Shown: positions 32,512 to 43,829 of the stretch, in pieces
Position numbering within the stretch: the stretch's first letter is position 1
Layout of the letters: every line of letters begins with the position of its first letter
Assembly: GCA_964016875.1 (NCBI GenBank)
Contig: OZ024728.1
Coordinates: 30,387,865-30,451,864, forward strand
Direction of reading: 5' to 3'
DNA: 64,000 bases
DNA from: Fallopia convolvulus
Taxonomy: Eukaryota > Streptophyta > Magnoliopsida > Caryophyllales > Polygonaceae
The notes under the pieces: generated by a model
What the model saw: the letters and a program-made list of their open reading frames with translations, nothing else
The model's database searches: none
Told to the model about the DNA's origin: nothing
Translations under genes and position numbers: made by a program

Positions 32512-32586
32512 TGGCGCCGTTGCTGGGGAACGAACCCGGGTCACCCGCGTGACAGGCGGGAATACTTACCACTATACTACAACGAC
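32512..32586 (-). tRNA. Complete tRNA-Asp(GUC) complement with CCA at an LTR junction (retro-copied primer)
   Basis: On the minus strand these 75 nt form a full cloverleaf: acceptor GTCGTTG with CAACGGC, anticodon arm CCCGC-CTGTCAC-GCGGG with anticodon GTC (32551-32553), T arm CCGGG-TTCGTTC-CCCAG, discriminator G and CCA. Eukaryotic tRNA genes do not encode CCA, so this is a copy of a mature tRNA. It begins exactly at the primer-binding site of B2, three bases after the 5' LTR, and is followed directly by a second LTR lacking its first 11 nt. Position 58, almost always A (m1A58), is T in tRNA sense (A on the plus strand at 32530). It is unlikely to be a functional tRNA gene, although internal A and B box sequences remain. 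Confidence 0.9.
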
Positions 32587-33697
32587 TTTTTAGTCATGTT
32601 TTTAGGGGGGTTTTTTGTGTGTTTGATTCTTTTTCTTTAGTTTTGTGTTTTAACTTGAGTCGTTTGTGTAGGTTTTCATATTTTCTTAAGATATGGAGTC
32701 TACATAAGCTTTGGTGGTGTTTTTATAGGTTCTTAGAAGCTGTTTGGAGCACTTTTGAGGAAAGGAGCAAAGTCAAGGAAAAGCTTAAAGAATGAAGTCC
32801 ATAAAGAGGTGAAGAATCAAGTTCAAGCTAAGAAAGAAGTAGAGAAACGCGTTACAAAGCCATAGGAAAAAGAATCAAGTCAAACCGAGGTGTAACGAAC
32901 GACTATTGAAGTTTTACTCTCAGTTACAAAGCTGTTTGCAGTGCTGAAGGGGCTTGATACCGAGGCAGGAGGGTTGGTACCGAGGTGCCCAGAGAAGAGA
33001 AAAATCGACAATTCAGAAGAAAAATCTACCAACCCTGACACGGTTGGTATCGAGGGTCCCGTGTCGGTAGTAGACATCAGAGTCGGCGGAATTAAAGTCT
33101 TTTATCCTATATCTTTATGCTTTTATTAGTTTCCTTAAGAGATATATCTTTTATTAGATTTATTTCCTTATAGAAGGGATATATCTTTTAGAGATTTATT
33201 TCCTTATAGATAGCTTTTAGATAGATTAATTTCTCTATAAATACTCTTGTTCTAGCTTTAGTTTTGGAATGCAACAATTAACCTAGTTTAGGGTAGAGGA
33301 GAGAGAGAGGTGTGAGGAAGAGAGGAGGACGAGATTGAGTAGTTTGGAAGACAAGTTCCGTTCTGGATTCGGTTGTAAGCTTCTCTTTTCTTCTTAATTT
33401 AATTTGGATGTTTTTAACTATGAATTGTGAGTAGTTTTCTCTTTCTAAGGTTGGGGTTAACCCAACAATGGTTGTGCATGCTTGCTCTTGATCAAGTCTT
33501 GGTTGTTTTTATCATAATTCTTCTCTCTTGATCTTAACCCTTGAAACGAAAGTTGAAAGGAATTTTTCATTCATAGTTGAAGCGAAAGCGGAAACCTTGA
33601 ATCGGAATAGTCAATTTAGGGTTTTAAAGCGAAAGTGGATCTATCCTAGTTGAAGTAGAAGAGATAAATAATAAGTTTATTTATAGGACGAAAGTTG
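32587..33697 (+). repeat. Extra partial LTR of family B after the tRNA copy
   Basis: Matches the 5' LTR of B2 from its nucleotide 12 (TTTTTAGTCATG) to about nucleotide 1142 (GGACGAAAGTTG), then switches to interior sequence at 33698. It is thus missing 11 nt at its start and about 280 nt at its end. It carries a shorter GA run and scattered differences from 31090-32508. Confidence 0.85.
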
Positions 33698-34680
33698 TCT
33701 TAAAACATGTAAGTTATCGTTAGAATTGGGTCGGTACCGACCCTAGGTCTGTACTGACCCAACCTCAGCTCGTTACCAACCCCCCTAGGGTCGGTACCGA
33801 CCCTTCATCTACACCGATCGACCCTCTTATCGATTCGGTATAGCCTCGATCCGTGCCCCTCTCTATCCCCAAGACCGTCAAAAATTCTTGTTTTCCCGAT
33901 TAAGAAAGCTAATGATGTTACGGAAGGAAAGTTTAGACGTTTTGTTAAGATTCTTCAAGGGTTAATTATTTCTATACCATTTACTGAAGCCCTTAATGAA
34001 ATGCATGCTTATACTAAATTTTTAAAAGAGATTTTGAGCAGAAAAAGATCTATTTCAGAGATGTCAAGAAGTCTGATCTATAAAGCTTCTAGAAAAGTTC
34101 GGTGATCCAGGTAAGTTTGCAATTACAATTGGTATTAGGACTCACTGTTTTAAAGATCTATGTGATCTAGGTGTTAGTGCGAGTCTCCTACCGCTTTCTA
34201 TTTGGTCAAAGGCAATATGGGACCGCTGGAACCTGTCAATATGAATCTCTACATGGCAAATGGATCTTGTGTAAAAGCAACTGGAGTAGTTGAGGATGTC
34301 CCTATTCATGTTGGAAAATTCTTTGTTCCAAACGACTTCATTGTTCTAGACATGCCTGAATATCCTGCAGTGCCAATCATTCTTGGGAGGCCATTCTTAG
34401 CCACCGTTGGGGAACGTGTAAATGTTAGAAAGGGGCTTCTTACGTTTGATATAGGAGAAGAAAAAGTCGAGTTTCGCTTCAATCCGGCCGTGAATGAAGT
34501 TGCTAGGTGCAATACTGAAGAGCCTACCGACCCCCCATGAGTCGGTATCGATCCTTCTCTGAGTACAAGACAGTGCAAGGAAATCACACTTACCGAGGAG
34601 CCTACCGACCCCCCATGAGTCGGTACCAACCATTCTCTGAAGGATCACAATATTGGGGGCGAATTCCTGCCCGTTATCGA
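33698..34680 (+). pseudogene. gag-protease remnant of B2 (Athila/Tat-type)
   Basis: The plus-strand frames show KFRRFVKILQGLIISIPFTE, ALNEMHAYTKFLKEILSRKR, then the retropepsin region with DLCDLGVSASLLPLS (the active-site Asp in a DLG setting, as in Athila/Tat proteases), and an open stretch at 34202-34540 with DVPIHVGKFFVPNDFIVLDM and VPIILGRPFLATVG, the typical ILGRPFLAT flap-to-C-terminal motif. Stops near 34100 and 34200 break it. The first part (33720-33850) and the tail (34510-34640) are rich in TCGGTACCGA-like repeats. RT is absent because chromovirus C and deletions follow. Confidence 0.75.
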
Positions 34681-36924
34681 TGTAACACCCCTATTTTGCA
34701 ACATTGGGTATTACCGCCAGTGATCTCGGACTTTACCGCCCAAAGTCACCCTCGACTTTATAATGATATTAAAACTTAGGAAAAAATGCGGAAATTGACA
34801 TAAATGTTACAATATATATTAAAAGGTGCTCACGAATGAGACTTTGTTCGTACAACATTAACCAACAAAGTATAAAGATGGTTTAACAACGGAAATCAAA
34901 TACTTGTTCTTACAACATGTGATTAAGTTAAGCAAAATAAAAGAGAAGTACATCTTTGAGAGTCCGGCCCTTCCTTCCTTGTGTGGCTTCGTCTACGCCT
35001 TGCTGGGATTCCTAGAGTCTGGCATAAGTCGCGAAGGGCGAAAAATGTCAAGCAAACATGTGGAAAAGCGAAATTAGTCTAAGGAGACTAACCAAGCGAG
35101 AATGGAAATTCTCAAGGGTATTATGGTAATTTATAATATTCAAGACGTATTATCGGAATGTGTTTTAGATATAGAACTTTATGTGGGGCTTATCGGAATG
35201 GAAAAGAGTATATCTCGAGATGAGATAACTCGTTAATCGAGAGAAGAACTACGAGATTGTAGAACTTCTAAGAGTAGAAAATAGTTGGGAACGTTATTAA
35301 TTCATACAAGTTTTGAAAACCTCCCGTGCCCTTGTCGGACCTCAACCAACCTCGTCTTATTCGGTGCTCCATATAGGGGAGGTGGCCCGAAGGCGCTTAA
35401 GTACCCGCCCACCTTAGACAAGCCCGAATAAGCATTCAGATTGGAAAGACGATCTTTTCAACATCCAGGAGCCGAGCAGTCTTTCCATGTTGTACTACTC
35501 TGACCCGGTTTTGGTTTCTTTCAATTGTGCTTTGGCACTTATCTTGTATCGTGATGAAAACTTTCACTTACGTTCATAATTTTTAAGAGTGTGGGGGGGC
35601 ATGAAAGGGCCCGGGTCCACTTACTAGAACGAAGTTTCGGGCACTTAGATAGGGTGCACTCGTCCCTCCTCCGAGCAGGAGCAGACATAGATCAAGATCC
35701 ATAAAGTCGCGGAATTTAAGCGTGGTGCCTTACGACTTAGTAGGTTATATAGAGGTGTCGAGTTAATCCGGCACCCCTCACTATTTCATCCAAACTGATC
35801 TCGAAAAAAGATCTTAAACAAGCAAGGTCACAAACAAGACTAGCGTAATATTCCTATCGAATATTAAATAGCGGAATAACGATAACAGTTGGGTCATTAT
35901 TTCTAACAATCGGTATTCCTAAATTCGTTTATTATTAGCAAACAAGTTGTTCCCAACATCGAAATTTCACGAAACGAATTATCAAGGCTACAAGGAGAAA
36001 TTCCACTTGCCTTAGCTTAGCAATTGTATACGAACGAATGAACGAGAATTGTTGCTTTTAGTCGGGACGGGAAACTCGACCTATCGACACGAGAGGTACG
36101 AACGAACTTTAATAAGAATTTCTTTAATTCTTCTAAAGTCTTGATATCTCTTATGTTCTTTTATAAGAGAATTAATTCTAAATTATTATAATAATAATTT
36201 AGGTGGAGGTGATAAAATATTTATCTCTAAATTGTAATATTCGAGTATTCCTTATAAACCTTTATTTTATTTCAAGTAGTATATGCTTTCGAAAATTAAG
36301 ACATAGTATTATTAAATTTAAATATTCATTATCTTAAGGTTATTATTCCATTTAGATTAATTTATAATTCTTTTATTCAATTAAGATCACAACCTTATAA
36401 CCTTATCATTAATAGAAAATTCTTTTATAATATAAGTCACGCAAATTGATTTAATTTGATAAAGCTCATTTAAAATTATTCTTTCCATATTTATATTTCA
36501 AACTAATTATAAAAATCATTCTTAATGATATAAAAAGTCCATTGTACCCAAATCATATTATATATTTTATCTTTCTTCATAATTGTCCTTTTATCCATAA
36601 CTTGATCATAAAAATATCTTTTGTGACTAGTGTATATTATTTTTTTATTATATTTTTCCTCTTATGATAAACTCTTTTTAAAGACATGCAACCTTTTTAT
36701 GATATAAAAGGTATTAAGATATTATATTATATTATGCTTAACCTAGTACTTTACTTATATAGTAGTTTCCAAATATTATGTGATATAAATAATTATGTCA
36801 TACATTCCATCTAATATTAATAATAGAATTTCTTTATCTTGTTAAGAAGGGTTTTCCATGTCACATGATTTATTTTATATAGAATTATAAGCATGCAAGT
36901 ATTTATTTTACATATATAAGTATT

Positions 36925-38425
36925 GAGAAAGAGTCCCGTGCGAATGGTCGCCTGTGTGGGAAATAAGAATAAATCTCGATCGCTCATTCCAAAAAATCAA
37001 CGTCCCTGATTAAACATTCATTAAAAAAAATAAAATATGGCACGGGCGAATTTTTCCCGAATTTTTCACGAATTTTTCAAAAAATACGTTTTTATGAGAC
37101 GCGCCCAGTTTGTTGATCAGAAATAGCGATTTGTTCATCAATATTCATCAATTGTTCATCAATACTAACTAATTGTGCATTGAGTTTTTGATAACATTGT
37201 TCATTGATTTCGAACTTTTTTAAATTTTATTTTTATTTTTTAACCTTATTTATGTGTAGGAATACAATATTATATAGTTTTTTATGCACATATAATTAGT
37301 TTTGATATACTCATATTTGTTCATTGATATACTTGTTTTTGTTCATTGATATATCCCTATTTGTTCATTGATATACCCATGGTATACCATTATTTTTTCA
37401 TTAGTATACTTCTTTTTTGTTCATTGGTATACCATTATTTGTTCATTGATATACCCTATTTGTTCATGGATATACCCTTATTTGTTCATTGATATAACCT
37501 TATTTGTTCATTATTATACCCTTATTTGTGAATTGAAATAAACTTATGTTTTATGTGTCAAGGCTATCAACTTGTACATTTAGGACTATTAATACCATCA
37601 ACTTGTACATTTAGGACTATCTATTTGTGCATTTTTGCATATATTTTGTGCTTTAAGGCTATCTTGAATTCAAAATATAATACGAATGAAGTGCTTTAAG
37701 GCTAACTTGTCAATACGAATGAAGTGCTCACTATATATAGTACCAAATTAAGATAAGTTTGATGTAGAAACTTGAATGCAAAAGGTAATAGATAAAGAAT
37801 TTGACTTTGCAATCAATGATGTATGCTAAGAGAACGAGATAACAATAAATCGAAGAGGAGTGCTTGTGCCTTATTTAGCTATGAACAAATTGATGTTATT
37901 AATGAACAAATATACATATAGCAATGAACAAATTGAGGTTACTAGTGAACAAATATGCATCTAGTAATGAACAATTATGTGAAAAAGGCAATGAACAAAT
38001 ATGCATAAACCAGTGAACAAATTGATGTTACTAATGAACAAATATGCACAAACCGATGAACAAATATGCCAAAACCAATGAATAAATATTTTCGTTTTTT
38101 ATGAACAAAATCACAATGTTGATGAGCATATTGCATGTAATTTTGATACACATTTGTTCATTTTTTATGTACAAACAATAGATTTTTTATGCACAAGCAA
38201 TAGTTTATTTATGATGAACAAAATCACAATACTGATGAACAATCTGGGCGCGTGTCCTATTTCCGTTTTTTTCAAAAATACGCGAATAATTCGCCAATAA
38301 TTCGCCCGTGCTGTTTTTTCCCCTTTTTAAGTGAAATGATTAGCTCCTTTAATTTTTCTTGATCCAACGGCTCCTGTTCTTTCTTATTTCGCACTTGGGC
38401 GCCCATTCGCACCTGAACCGGACCC
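36925..38425. mobile_element. MULE-like element with minisatellite interior, copy 2
   Basis: 1501 bp, inverted relative to the copy at 2762-4165. Ends are GAGAAAGAGTCCCGTGCGAATGG-like on the left and GGGTCCGGTTCAGGTGCG on the right (reverse-complemented). Perfect 9-bp duplication ATAAGTATT (36916-36924, 38426-38434). The sister LTR at 47468-47477 (CAAGTATTAA) is the empty site, proving the ends. Interior array of TTGTTCATTGATATACCC-type units changes polarity near the centre, as in copy 1. No transposase. Confidence 0.88.
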
Positions 38426-38502
38426 ATAAGTATTAATATTATTTTTAGCATATCTTATCAAACAACTTAGGTCTTTACATTATAATACCTTTAAATCTAG
38501 TA

Positions 38503-39005
38503 TCATAACTATAACCTAAAGCGGAGGTTAAAAAATTATTAAACGACACATGTCGCTTTTAGATTGGACAACATCACCTTTTTTTTTAAAAAAATAATCT
38601 TTTTTTTGATACGATAAATTCTTATCCATGTTTTTAGAATATAAGATAGAAAATCTCATTATTAAACAATTTTATATTTTTGGATATGATAGATTGGAAG
38701 ATCATTAGGATATTTTTTTATACTATCATACAAATTCTAGAATATTTATTTTATTTTTATATAAAATCGTTTTTTTAACTAAGATATCTTAAATGAATAT
38801 TATCTTTGTAACCCTATATTACTAGCAATCTCTTTGCCAATTTGGTCATTAATATAATCCAATCTTTTTACGCGGATCATAACAAAAATTTATATTTAAG
38901 CATTTACATGATTATTTTTCTCGAATAATAAATATATTTGAAAATATTTTATTATTAATATTTTATTTAAGAAGAACTCGTACAAGGTACGGGAATACAT
39001 ACTAG
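38503..39005 (+). mobile_element. Non-autonomous Helitron 2
   Basis: 503 bp in the 3' LTR of C. Starts A^TC-ATAACTATAACCTAAAG and ends with hairpin CTCGTAC-AAG-GTACGGG, 12 nt later CTAG (39002-39005) before T, the canonical Helitron 3' layout. It is absent from the sister LTR near 47540. The adjacent 39006-39416 is also absent there, so either the Helitron carried flanking DNA or the sister LTR lost that segment between CTAGTA repeats. Confidence 0.72.
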
Positions 39006-40380
39006 TTAAGTCCTAAACATATGTAATTAATTTATTTATTTAAATTCATGTCCTTAATCTGCAATTGATTTAATTAAACAATTAAGTTCCTTCAATATTT
39101 GTGATCGATTAGACCAGGACTCTTATTAATTATTGATTCCTTCACGGACGCCCTAAGGTAAGAAGAATCTAGGATTTCACTTTGAGTGTATTGTGTACGT
39201 ATTTCGATTATGGTGTGATGGATTAGGGTTTGTTTATATGTACGTTATGAACATTAATTACAAACCTAATGTTGGGTGAAACTACAAGTCTAGTACTCCT
39301 CCAATATCGGATACTATTAGGGTTTATACTTGCATGATCCCCAATCTATCGGATCTATTGGTTACAGACTTTAACAAGGTATCAGGACGGTTCGGTCTTG
39401 GTCCCTAATCCTAGTACTTAATATATATTTCATTATCCATGTATATATAAATATAATGATGATAAGCTCATTATCTTATTGATAAGAATTTACATGTCAT
39501 ATGATTTATTTTATATCAAAATAACATGCATGATAATAATTTTATCCATTGTAAAAGGAAAATAATAATTTGAGTTGATCTTGCATAACTAACAAGATCT
39601 TATATAGTTATATCTTTATTTAAATTAGATTATTATTATAAAATCCATCATTAACTTTAAATGGCATTAGATCTCATGAAAACACAATAATCAAAATAAA
39701 ATTAAAAAAATAAAAAGAATTAGACCTTTTTATTTCTACAGATTAACGTTTCTGTAATATAGGAACATAGGGGAGAAGCCAAGGGAGAAGGGCGGCACAC
39801 CAGGGCAAACCGGCGCGGGCTGGTGGTGGCTCGGCGGGGCAGTGGCAGCGTATAGGCGGACCAGTGGTGGCTCGGAGGTGGCTCAGTGGTGACCCAGGGA
39901 CAGTCCGGTGAAGCTTGGAGGGATTTTAATGGAGTTTTGTGGGAAAAATTCAGCAATTAGGAAGGGCTTTTAAGGTTGATTTTTGTGATTGAAAGAGAGT
40001 AAGAGTGCTAGAAGAAGAGAAGGGATTAATGTGTGAATTTTACCATGGATTTTCAGCCTTTAAATAGCCAAAGTAGAGGCTCCCCTTGATCCACCATGGT
40101 TGAATTGGACCAATGTAGGAGAGGAGGAAGAAAGGGATTCGTGAGATTTGTGTTTGTTTGATGATGACAAAGGATGGTGATTGATTTGGATGGTCTTTGA
40201 AGCAACAAGGAGGATTGGGAGGCCATTGATGCAAGCATTGGTTTAACGTCAATTCAATCAGGCAAAAGTCTGATTTCCTCTTAGAAGAAGAAGGATATGA
40301 TTGTTTATAATTAAAAGAGTTGTAATTTGGGTAGATGAGTTACAATGGACTAGTGGATTGGAGCGTGTGTTATTATGGGA

Positions 40381-40428
40381 GAGGTGCAAGAGGTCTCGAG
40401 TTCGAGTCTCGACTCTTGACACCTTTTT
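40381..40428 (+). other. tRNA-like hairpin with B-box word in LTR C, diverged copy
   Basis: GGTGCAAGAGGTC...GACTCTTGACACC folds around GAGTTCGAGTC and is followed by TTTTT. It is the decayed equivalent of 48501-48545, where the structure is nearly perfect. TAGTGGATTGGAGCGTG about 30-45 nt upstream resembles an A box. Confidence 0.45.
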
Positions 40429-40788
40429 ATTTTACCTTGTTTCATATTTTGCTTGCTTGTAATTATTATATTAAATAAAATCCGAAAATTATAATGACTC
40501 ATCTTTGTTTGAAATTTTTATTTGTCACTTTAATAATCCTTTATAATGTATTTATAATTTTTTTTTAAAAAAAATTGAAACTCTCTATTTAAGAGAATAA
40601 GCATTATTTAAATAAATACCTAACTTGCTTAATTTAATTAAATTATTAATTTCCATTGTAGTAAAATTTTATAACCTTTTATAATATAATATGAGATTAT
40701 AAAGATTATTAAACTCTCTATTTTAGAGAAAAAAATTTATGGGAATAAATACCCGTTTTATTATATTTAGAATTTAGCGGATATTACA

Positions 40789-41064
40789 ACCGATGCTTTT
40801 ACAAACCCGGTAGGGTCGTTAACGACCCCATCCATCTCGGTAACGACCCCCTATCTAAGAGACAAAGGTGAGTCTTCTTACGCTGATTTGATACATTATG
40901 GTCAAGATCCTTTCCCTCATCCTTTTTCTACACTTCCTCCTACTATGCACACTGTGAAGGAGTCGAAACCTCCTTGGTTTTCGGACTTTACTAACCCTTA
41001 TGTAGGAGTAACGAGCATATTGATGGATGATAGAGGGTCGAATGTCTTGGAGAGAAGCTTTGAA
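40789..41064 (+). repeat. Copy of B2 target flank inside the 3' LTR region of C
   Basis: Near-identical to 48895-49169, the B2 interior that flanks the other end of element C. It starts exactly at the LTR end (GGATATTACA|ACCGATGC) and stops at a TTGAA, after which LTR C sequence resumes. It has no place in a normal retrotransposon and records a copying event between the two ends of C. Confidence 0.85.
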
Positions 41065-41235
41065 TACCCAACTTGCTTAATTTAATTAAAGTCTTAATTT
41101 CCATTGTAGTAAACTTTTATAACCTTTTATAATATAATATGAGATTATAAAGATTATTAAATTCTTTATTTTAGAGAAAAAATTTATGGGAATAATTACC
41201 TGTTTTATTATATTTAGAATTTAGCGGATATTACA
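41065..41235 (-). repeat. Duplicated LTR C terminal segment
   Basis: 171 bp repeating the last part of LTR C (TACCCAACTTGCTTAATTT to AGCGGATATTACA), which is also present at about 40618-40788. It joins directly to the polypurine tract and interior of C. Confidence 0.85.
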
Positions 41236-42550
41236 ATAGTGCCCCCTAAAAATTAGTTTCGTCCCTGAAACTAGGAAAGACTTAGGGCGGTACAAGGTTA
41301 ACACGGAAAGTAGCTACTAACACTCACAACTGTGAGGAAACAACAAAGGTCTAGTACCCCCTTAAAGAACATTTCGTTCTTTAGTTAAGACGACTGTACA
41401 AGTAGAAGAATTACTATTGTACGTTTTTCTTAAGGAATCGTTACCTTAGTATTCCTTGGAAAGATTCCCACATTTGAACTTGTGTGGTTTAACGAATCCA
41501 ATGAATATGATTTTGTTTCTTGTAAAAATCCTAATTTAGACTTGTCAACAAAGTCGTCTGATGATCGAGCAGTTCATCCATTAGTTTGGGTCATACCTAC
41601 GGATCTTCAGGGTTATCCTTCCCAGACATAAAAGTTGGACGGCTTATAGAATAAGCATCCTAACTGAAACGCGCACTTAAGTGCTTCTAAGAAGCGAGTA
41701 AGAAAATGACTAATACATTCTATACTTCTAGAATAGAGTCATTGCGGGAGAATTCTTTTAAGATGGATATTCGATAATTGTTGATATGGAATCGAAGTTT
41801 TGAATATGTGAAAACCATGCCTTGGAAGAATGATCTCGAATTACGGTTTCTAAAGAAGTTATTATTGGGATAGGCGATGGTTATATCACAAGAGGAAGTA
41901 ACCATCTTTACGATGTTGTGTTCGACTATATTTTACTATCGTGAAGTGGTTTGAGCGTCCCTTTATATTATATTTTGCAGTATTTATAAAAATGTAGTTT
42001 TTTGTAAACAAGGTTAAACTCGAGGGATTACATGGTTTCGTTCCACCAATGTGATCAGTATCGGGGAACTATTTCCAACACAATCGCCTAAAGTGTATAT
42101 CTTCATAGGAACAAGACCTGGAGTTCTACCTCAACCATATGACCAAGATGGGAGGTAAAAGTCCATTCTTATTCACCGCCATGAATCTATATTGGAAACT
42201 TTTGATTTGTAAACTTACAATTTCATTACGGTAAAAAGTAACATTTTGAGGTGAACTTAGTAGTACAATGAATACGTCATAAAGTTAAACCAGGGTTTAG
42301 CTCGAACTTGCTCTTATATTAAGCTAGCGATGAAACACTGTCTTTGGTTCGATACGCAAGGATATAATATGATAACCATAATCATAATATAAATTTCAAA
42401 ATGAGACACTCTTACAAGGAAGGGTGTCACCGACATGGTTCGACATTTCACTACTGTTGTGATACAAAAGGGCCTTAAAGGCAAAACTAACATGATTATG
42501 AATATTAAACTTGGGTAGGGAGGAGGATCCAACTATTCCTCTGGAACATC
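41236..42550 (-). other. Non-coding interior of C between gag and 3' LTR
   Basis: No reading frame above about 60 codons on the element strand and no protease, RT or integrase motif. The minus-strand polypurine tract TTTTTAGGGGGCAC lies at 41240-41260. The segment replaces the whole pol region of an autonomous relative. Confidence 0.6.
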
Positions 42551-43829
42551 TTAGGCACAAGGTTTGTCACTTTGGTGCATCTCATGGAGTTGTTGACCTT
42601 GACCTTGGGATGTCATCGGTCCTTTTCCTTTATTCTGAGTTGTAGACTGCACAGAATCTGATCCAGCCACCTTATTTGAAGCTTGGTGGTTCTGAGACCT
42701 GAGTTTGAATGGAATTGGCCTTCGTTGCTCCCCTTTTGTCTGCAATAGGTACGGAGATGTCCCACCTTTCCACAATTGTAGCACGTCCTGCGGTCTTTTG
42801 AGCAGTCTCGATTGATGTGCCCCGGTTCCCCGAATTGTGACAAACTATAAAGCTCTTCTTGGATTCCGAGCTCTGGGAAGATTTTCGCCCGACTGACATG
42901 GTCTTGTCCTTACTTTTCTTGGACCAGTGTGATCCTTGTGGAGAGGCCGACCTTTTGAACCCGCTTTGGTTTGAGTGGTGAGGCTTCCCTCCATCATTCT
43001 TTCTACGCTCGGGCTCCTTAAGCGTTATTTCCATCTTGTAGGCTGCATCCACATATTCTTCCAAGGTTTTGAAACGGCGATTCACCATCCAAGGTTTGAT
43101 GGTGTCGCTCATCCAGCGGTGGAAGCTCTTGATCTTCTGTTGCTCGGTAGTGATCTCTTCATCAGTGTACTGTAGCAGATGGTTAAGCTTCTTGGCTCGA
43201 TCTAGCACACTTAATCCATGGACTTTCGGGGAGAGGAGTTCATCAAGCTTTTCGTCTTTCATAGCCTCGGAGAAGAAACGGTTCATCATTTTGTCTTTGA
43301 ACATAGCCCAACTCAAGTCGTGACGAGTAGCCAAACTAAAGCTCTCCTACCATTCTCCGGCTTCCTCCTTAAGCCGTAACACAACCATGTGCACTTTATT
43401 AGCTTCCGAGCAGTGCACATTCCTCAGGAGCCTCTCCACATGGGAGAACCAGTATTGGACTCTGGAAGGGTCTCCGGTCCCATCATAGGAGTCCGGCTTC
43501 ATGGCATTGAAGGTTTTGATTGCCTTCGCGAAGCTGACTTCCGTCTTTTTCTCGGGAATTGCCTCAGCTCCCTAAGCTTCATCTTGCCCTTCCTCCAGGA
43601 TTTCTGTGTTTTCTGGGTTAGGTACCGCAGCGGGGATGGACTATTGTACTATTTGATGAACTATTGTATAAAGAGCTTCCATAGCGTCCTCATTGAGTAC
43701 GACTGGAGGGACAGGTACTAGTGGTTGGTTAGTCGGGGGTAAACCTTGGATCTCGGAGTGAGTTTCATTATTACCCCCAACTGGGTTGGCAGGGTCCCTT
43801 TGACTTGTTCCACGTGTAGTGACTACCAT
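42551..43829 (-). pseudogene. gag of chromovirus C
   Basis: The minus-strand order is MVVTTRGTSQRDPANPVGG, an Asn/Pro-rich leader, a stop, then PDSYDGTGDPSRVQYW (capsid start), VVLRLKEEAGEW followed by TAG where Trp is expected, ATRHDLSWAMFKDKMMNRFF, KTLEEYVDAAYKMEITLKEP, a basic SKKSKDKTMS region, and two CCHC knuckles (GHINRDCSKDRRTCYNCG, KVGHLRTYC), the first damaged. It ends at DKPCA, where protease should follow. Frameshifts occur near 42840 and 42780. It would bind and package genomic RNA if intact. The copy is defective. Confidence 0.8.

Larger units (their letters stand above)
34681..40788 (-). repeat. 3' LTR of C, with MULE and Helitron insertions
   Basis: Colinear with the 5' LTR (45185-48894) once the MULE (36925-38425), the Helitron (38503-39005) and about 411 bp (39006-39416, bounded by CTAGTA repeats) are removed. 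A TATTTAAAG box on the minus strand at 40058-40066 is the probable LTR promoter, also present at about 48174-48182 in the other LTR. The LTR end GGATATTACA at 40788 is followed not by the interior but by a copy of target flank. Confidence 0.85.

Noticed and set aside
32512..32586. Ordinary functional nuclear tRNA-Asp gene
   Set aside because: The copy includes CCA, begins exactly at a retrotransposon primer-binding site, ends against a truncated LTR, and has a non-A at position 58. All four fit a reverse-transcribed primer better than a gene.
34397..34648. Minus-strand ORFs over the B2 protease region
   Set aside because: They are antisense shadows of the plus-strand retropepsin frame and of the TCGGTACC repeats.
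39720..40252. Minus-strand ORFs in LTR C (also 48169-48351)
   Set aside because: They lie around the putative LTR promoter, differ in frame between the two LTRs and lack known domains.
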